From positions 1 to 24,889 of the forward strand of contig SKSL01000020.1 in NCBI GenBank assembly GCA_007123015.1: DNA of 24,889 nucleotides, in the 5' to 3' direction. This DNA comes from Natronohydrobacter sp. (GTDB lineage Bacteria > Pseudomonadota > Alphaproteobacteria > Rhodobacterales > Rhodobacteraceae). Positions 22,604-24,889 of this stretch are shown in pieces; position 1 is the first letter of the stretch; each line of letters begins with the position of its first letter. The translations under genes and the position numbers were made by a program. A model generated the notes under the pieces. The model was not told the DNA's origin. It worked only from the letters and a program-made list of their open reading frames with translations, and made no database searches.

Positions 22604-23797
22604 TCAGGTGACTTTGGCACGGGCATGGAATTCGGGACGGTCCCAGGCGCGGCTGTCCATGATCCGGGCCAATGTCTTGGCGGCTGTGTCAACATCTTCT
22701 GGGGTCAGATAGAGAGGGGTGAAGCCGAAGCGCAGGATATCGGGGGCGCGAAAATCGCCGATGACATTTGCGGCAATCAGGGCCTGGATGATCGCATAGC
22801 CATCCGGGTGGCGGAAGCTGACCTGAGAGCCGCGAGTTTGCGGGTCACGGGGCGAGGCGAGGGTGAGGGTGGGGCAGCTGGCCTCGACCTGAGCGATGAA
22901 GCTTTCCTGCAGCATGATCGAGCGCGCGCGCAGCGCCTGCATGTCCACATCGTCCCAGACATCAAGGGCCGCATCGAGGGCGGCAAGTTGCAGGATGGGC
23001 GGTGTGCCCACGCGCATGCGCTCGACACCGCGGCCGGGGCGGTAGTCAAGGTCAAACGCGAACGGGGCTTCATGGCCCAGCCAGCCCGACAGCGCGGGGC
23101 GGACCTGTTCGGCCAGACGCGGCGCGATATAGATGAAGGCCGGGCCACCGGGGCCGGAATTGAGGTATTTGTAACTGCATCCGACCGCGAAATCCGTATC
23201 TGCCCCAGTCACATCGACCGGGATCGCCCCTGCGGAATGGGCCAGATCCCAGACGACCAGTGCGCCGGCCGCATGCGCCTTGGCGATGAGCCTGGCCATG
23301 TCATGCTTGCGGCCTGTACGGTAATCGACCTCGGTCAGCATCAGCACTGCGATGGTGTCGTCTATCGCGCCCTCGACCGCTTCCGGGGCCACGGTTTTCA
23401 AGCTGTAATCGGGGCCCAGCGTGCGGCACAGGCCCTCGGCCATATACAGATCGGACGGGAAATTGCCGGTATCGGACAGGATCACGCGGCGATCCGGGCG
23501 CAGATCGAGCGCAGAGGCCAGCGCCTGATAGACCTTGATCGAGAGCGTGTCGCCCATGGTCACAGTGCCCGGCGCTGCACCGATCAGCCGACCCACACGG
23601 TCGCCCACACGGGTCGGCAGGTCCATCCATCCAGCCCGATTCCAGCCCGTGATCAGCATCTGACCCCATTCGTCCGTGATCGCCTGGGCCACGCGGGCAG
23701 CAACGCCGCGCGGTAAGGGGCCAAGCGAATTGCCGTCGAGATAGATCATGCCTTCGGGCAGATCGAACAAGGCGCGGGTGGCAGTGAAATCGGTCAT
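22604..23797 (-). CDS. kynU: Kynureninase
   Basis: PLP enzyme of 397 residues that splits kynurenine (or 3-hydroxykynurenine) into anthranilate and alanine in tryptophan breakdown. The cofactor lysine is K210 in GCSYKYLNSGPGGPAFIY, a nearly invariant kynureninase motif. D184 in WDLAHSAGAIPVD binds the pyridine nitrogen, and YLDGNSLGPLP near the N-terminus and RVGTPPILQLAALDAAL are also characteristic. Length is normal. AAAGGA precedes the ATG. The other kynurenine-pathway genes (tryptophan 2,3-dioxygenase, kynurenine formamidase) are not in this window. It diverges from the methyltransferase-family gene across 111 bases. Confidence 0.95.
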   Translation of the reverse strand: MTDFTATRALFDLPEGMIYLDGNSLGPLPRGVAARVAQAITDEWGQMLITGWNRAGWMDLPTRVGDRVGRLIGAAPGTVTMGDTLSIKVYQALASALDLRPDRRVILSDTGNFPSDLYMAEGLCRTLGPDYSLKTVAPEAVEGAIDDTIAVLMLTEVDYRTGRKHDMARLIAKAHAAGALVVWDLAHSAGAIPVDVTGADTDFAVGCSYKYLNSGPGGPAFIYIAPRLAEQVRPALSGWLGHEAPFAFDLDYRPGRGVERMRVGTPPILQLAALDAALDVWDDVDMQALRARSIMLQESFIAQVEASCPTLTLASPRDPQTRGSQVSFRHPDGYAIIQALIAANVIGDFRAPDILRFGFTPLYLTPEDVDTAAKTLARIMDSRAWDRPEFHARAKVT

Positions 23798-23908
23798 GGG
23801 CGGTCCTTTACTGGTCTTACATCGGTGACGGCTCTGGCTGCGACAGTCAAGGCGCTTGCATTTTCAGTCAGGATGCGAAAGTGCGGGGAGGGGTGTCGCT
23901 CTGGGGGC

Positions 23909-24352
23909 ATGATGCAGTTTCTCGATTATCCGCCGATCTGGCTGCTGGGTGCGCTGGCGCTGGTCTGGGCCGAGACAGTTGTGCTGGCTTTGGCGCTGCC
24001 GGGTTGGGTGCAGGCGCTGGGCACAGGGCTCGCGCTGCTGGCCATTGTGCTTTTTGCACTGGCCGCATGGGAATTTCTGCGCGCGCGCTCGACGATCATT
24101 CCACATCAGATGCCGCGCGCGTTGATCACCAGCGGGATCTTCGCGCTTTCGCGCAACCCGATCTATCTGGCCGATGTGATCCTGCTGATAGGGCTGTCAC
24201 TGCGTTGGGGGGCGCTTTCAGGGCTGGTGCTGGCCCCCGTGCTGGTCTGGATCCTGACGCGCCGCTTCATTGAAGCCGAAGAAGCCCGCCTGATCGCGGC
24301 GTTCGGACCAGAGGCCGAGGCCTATTTCACGCGCACCCGACGCTGGATTTGA
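23909..24352 (+). CDS. Small membrane methyltransferase-family protein (isoprenylcysteine/phospholipid methyltransferase-like)
   Basis: Protein of 147 residues with about four hydrophobic helices. The C-terminal pattern TSGIFALSRNPIYLADVILL and RFIEAEEARLIAAFGPEAEA followed by YFTRTRRW is the signature of the ICMT/PEMT-like membrane methyltransferase family, where the RNPxYL and EExxLxxxFGxxYxxY motifs bind SAM. The substrate in bacteria is usually unknown; phospholipid or small-molecule methylation is possible. Two adjacent ATG codons (23909, 23912) follow a GGGGG stretch; either could be used. A longer in-frame reading from 23825 adds 28 residues without family similarity. Confidence 0.8.
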   Translation: MMQFLDYPPIWLLGALALVWAETVVLALALPGWVQALGTGLALLAIVLFALAAWEFLRARSTIIPHQMPRALITSGIFALSRNPIYLADVILLIGLSLRWGALSGLVLAPVLVWILTRRFIEAEEARLIAAFGPEAEAYFTRTRRWI

Positions 24353-24414
24353 TCTGTTTCGCGGCGATGCGTCGCAGAATGTGACGCCACGGCATTTCGC
24401 CGGAATGGCCGCTT

Positions 24415-24431
24415 GTGCAACAAAGTTGCGC
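24415..24431. promoter_or_regulatory. Inverted repeat upstream of pntA, possible operator
   Basis: GTGCAAC (24415-24421), AAA, GTTGCGC (24425-24431) form a dyad with one mismatch (a G-T pair if read as RNA), 78 bases before the pntA start. The size and spacing suit a dimeric regulator. No T-tract follows, so it is unlikely to terminate the upstream gene. The remaining 24353-24509 gap shows no gene. Confidence 0.35.
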
Positions 24432-24509
24432 AGGGTAAGGAAGCGCGATGCCAAACAGGCCGGGATGGCGCTGCTGTCCCGGTGAACCTGAAGGAAAGGG
24501 GGACGACGC

Positions 24510-24889
24510 GTGAAAGTCGGGGCGTTGAAGGAAATCAAATCGGGTGAGGCGCGTGTCGCGCTGACGCCTGACAGTGCCGCACAGATCCAGAAGCTGGGAC
24601 ATGAGTGTTTTGTTCAAGCTGGGGCCGGGGATGCGGCCGGGTTCAGCGATGCACTTTATGAAAAAGCTGGTGTGACTGTCTGCGCCGATGCGAAAGCGCT
24701 GGCCGATGCGGTTGATGTCGTCATCAAGGTGCGCGAACCGGAAGAGAGCGAAATCGCGCTGCTGCGCGAAGGTCAGACGCTGATCTCGTTCTTCTGGCCT
24801 GCGCAGAATGAAGCGATGCTGGAAGCTGCGAAAGCGCGCGGCGCGACAGTCATTGCGATGGATATGGTGCCGCGGATTTCGCGCGCGCA
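24510..24889 (+). CDS. pntA: NAD(P) transhydrogenase alpha subunit PntA, N-terminal part
   Basis: Partial gene running off the right edge; 126 full codons are present. The protein begins (M)KVGALKEIKSGEARVALTPD and continues with LISFFWPAQNEAMLEAAKAR and GATVIAMDMVPRISRA. This is the N-terminal half of domain I of proton-translocating transhydrogenase (PntA) and related alanine dehydrogenases; the FFWPAQN and MDMVPRISRA text points to PntA. With PntB it uses the proton gradient to transfer hydride from NADH to NADP+. The start is GTG at 24510, preceded by a purine-rich AAAGGGGGA site about 6 bases upstream. The catalytic NAD-binding fold lies beyond the window. Confidence 0.9.
   Translation, partial: MKVGALKEIKSGEARVALTPDSAAQIQKLGHECFVQAGAGDAAGFSDALYEKAGVTVCADAKALADAVDVVIKVREPEESEIALLREGQTLISFFWPAQNEAMLEAAKARGATVIAMDMVPRISRA

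Noticed and set aside
21254..23716. Long plus-strand open frames (372 and 412 codons) opposite the flippase and kynureninase genes
   Set aside because: Both lie antisense to well-recognised genes, are rich in Gln, Arg, His and Asp as expected from the reverse frames, and have no ribosome site or family similarity.
1..24889. CRISPR arrays, insertion sequences, tRNA genes, toxin-antitoxin or phage defence genes
   Set aside because: I found no direct-repeat arrays, transposase-like proteins, cloverleaf sequences or defence-type domains; every sizeable frame is explained by housekeeping, metabolic or flagellar genes or their shadows.

Overview
The window looks like a chromosomal segment of an alphaproteobacterium of the Rhodobacteraceae (Roseobacter/Rhodobacter group). 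This rests on protein family resemblance and gene order read by eye: a cobA/cysG-DUF2849-cysI-cysH-DUF934 sulfur cluster, a flagellar set in the arrangement fliI / flgB-flgC-fliE-fliQ-flgF-flgG-flgA-flgH-fliL-like, an ectoine hydrolase next to a class III aminotransferase, and a high G+C content with GC-rich codon use. No database search was possible. No rRNA, tRNA, CRISPR array, IS element, phage gene or obvious foreign island was seen. Coding density is very high and no gap reaches 300 bases.

Layout. (1) 1-3264, plus strand: assimilatory sulfate reduction. The tail of a siroheme-type uroporphyrinogen-III methyltransferase is followed by DUF2849, the siroheme/4Fe-4S sulfite (nitrite) reductase, a 4Fe-4S APS/PAPS reductase and DUF934. 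Most junctions overlap, so this is one operon. (2) 3393-6318, minus strand: a small conserved protein, a class III aminotransferase and ectoine hydrolase DoeA, with a strong stem-loop just before doeA. (3) 6447-6806, plus: a small exported four-cysteine protein. (4) 6811-8526, minus: methionyl-tRNA synthetase.

(5) 8726-21131: flagellar region. fliI is on the minus strand and diverges from the plus-strand rod/hook-basal-body operon flgB-flgC-fliE-fliQ-flgF-flgG-flgA-flgH-fliL-like; an M29 aminopeptidase follows on the same strand. Converging on it from the right is a minus-strand operon: lytic transglycosylase-flhA-fliR-flhB-FliJ-like. Every junction of that operon is a 4-base ATGA stop/start overlap. 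Together these supply the proximal rod, the P- and L-ring parts FlgA and FlgH, export-gate components (FlhA, FlhB, FliR, FliQ), the export ATPase and a wall-opening enzyme. The MS ring, C ring, FliP, FliH, FlgI, hook, filament and stator genes are not in this window.

(6) 21218-23797, minus: a Wzx-like polysaccharide flippase and kynureninase. (7) 23909-24889, plus: a small membrane methyltransferase-family protein and the start of pntA (transhydrogenase alpha subunit), cut by the window edge.

Most of the window is ordinary core genome. Points worth a second look are a nine-G tract inside flgF and an eight-G tract serving as the flgC ribosome site, a CtrA-like box before flgB, the orphan FliJ-like protein, the transglycosylase coupled to flhA, the aminopeptidase embedded in the flagellar locus, the stem-loop before doeA, and the two uncharacterised proteins of the sulfite-reductase operon. 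I did not find convincing evidence of an entirely new system.
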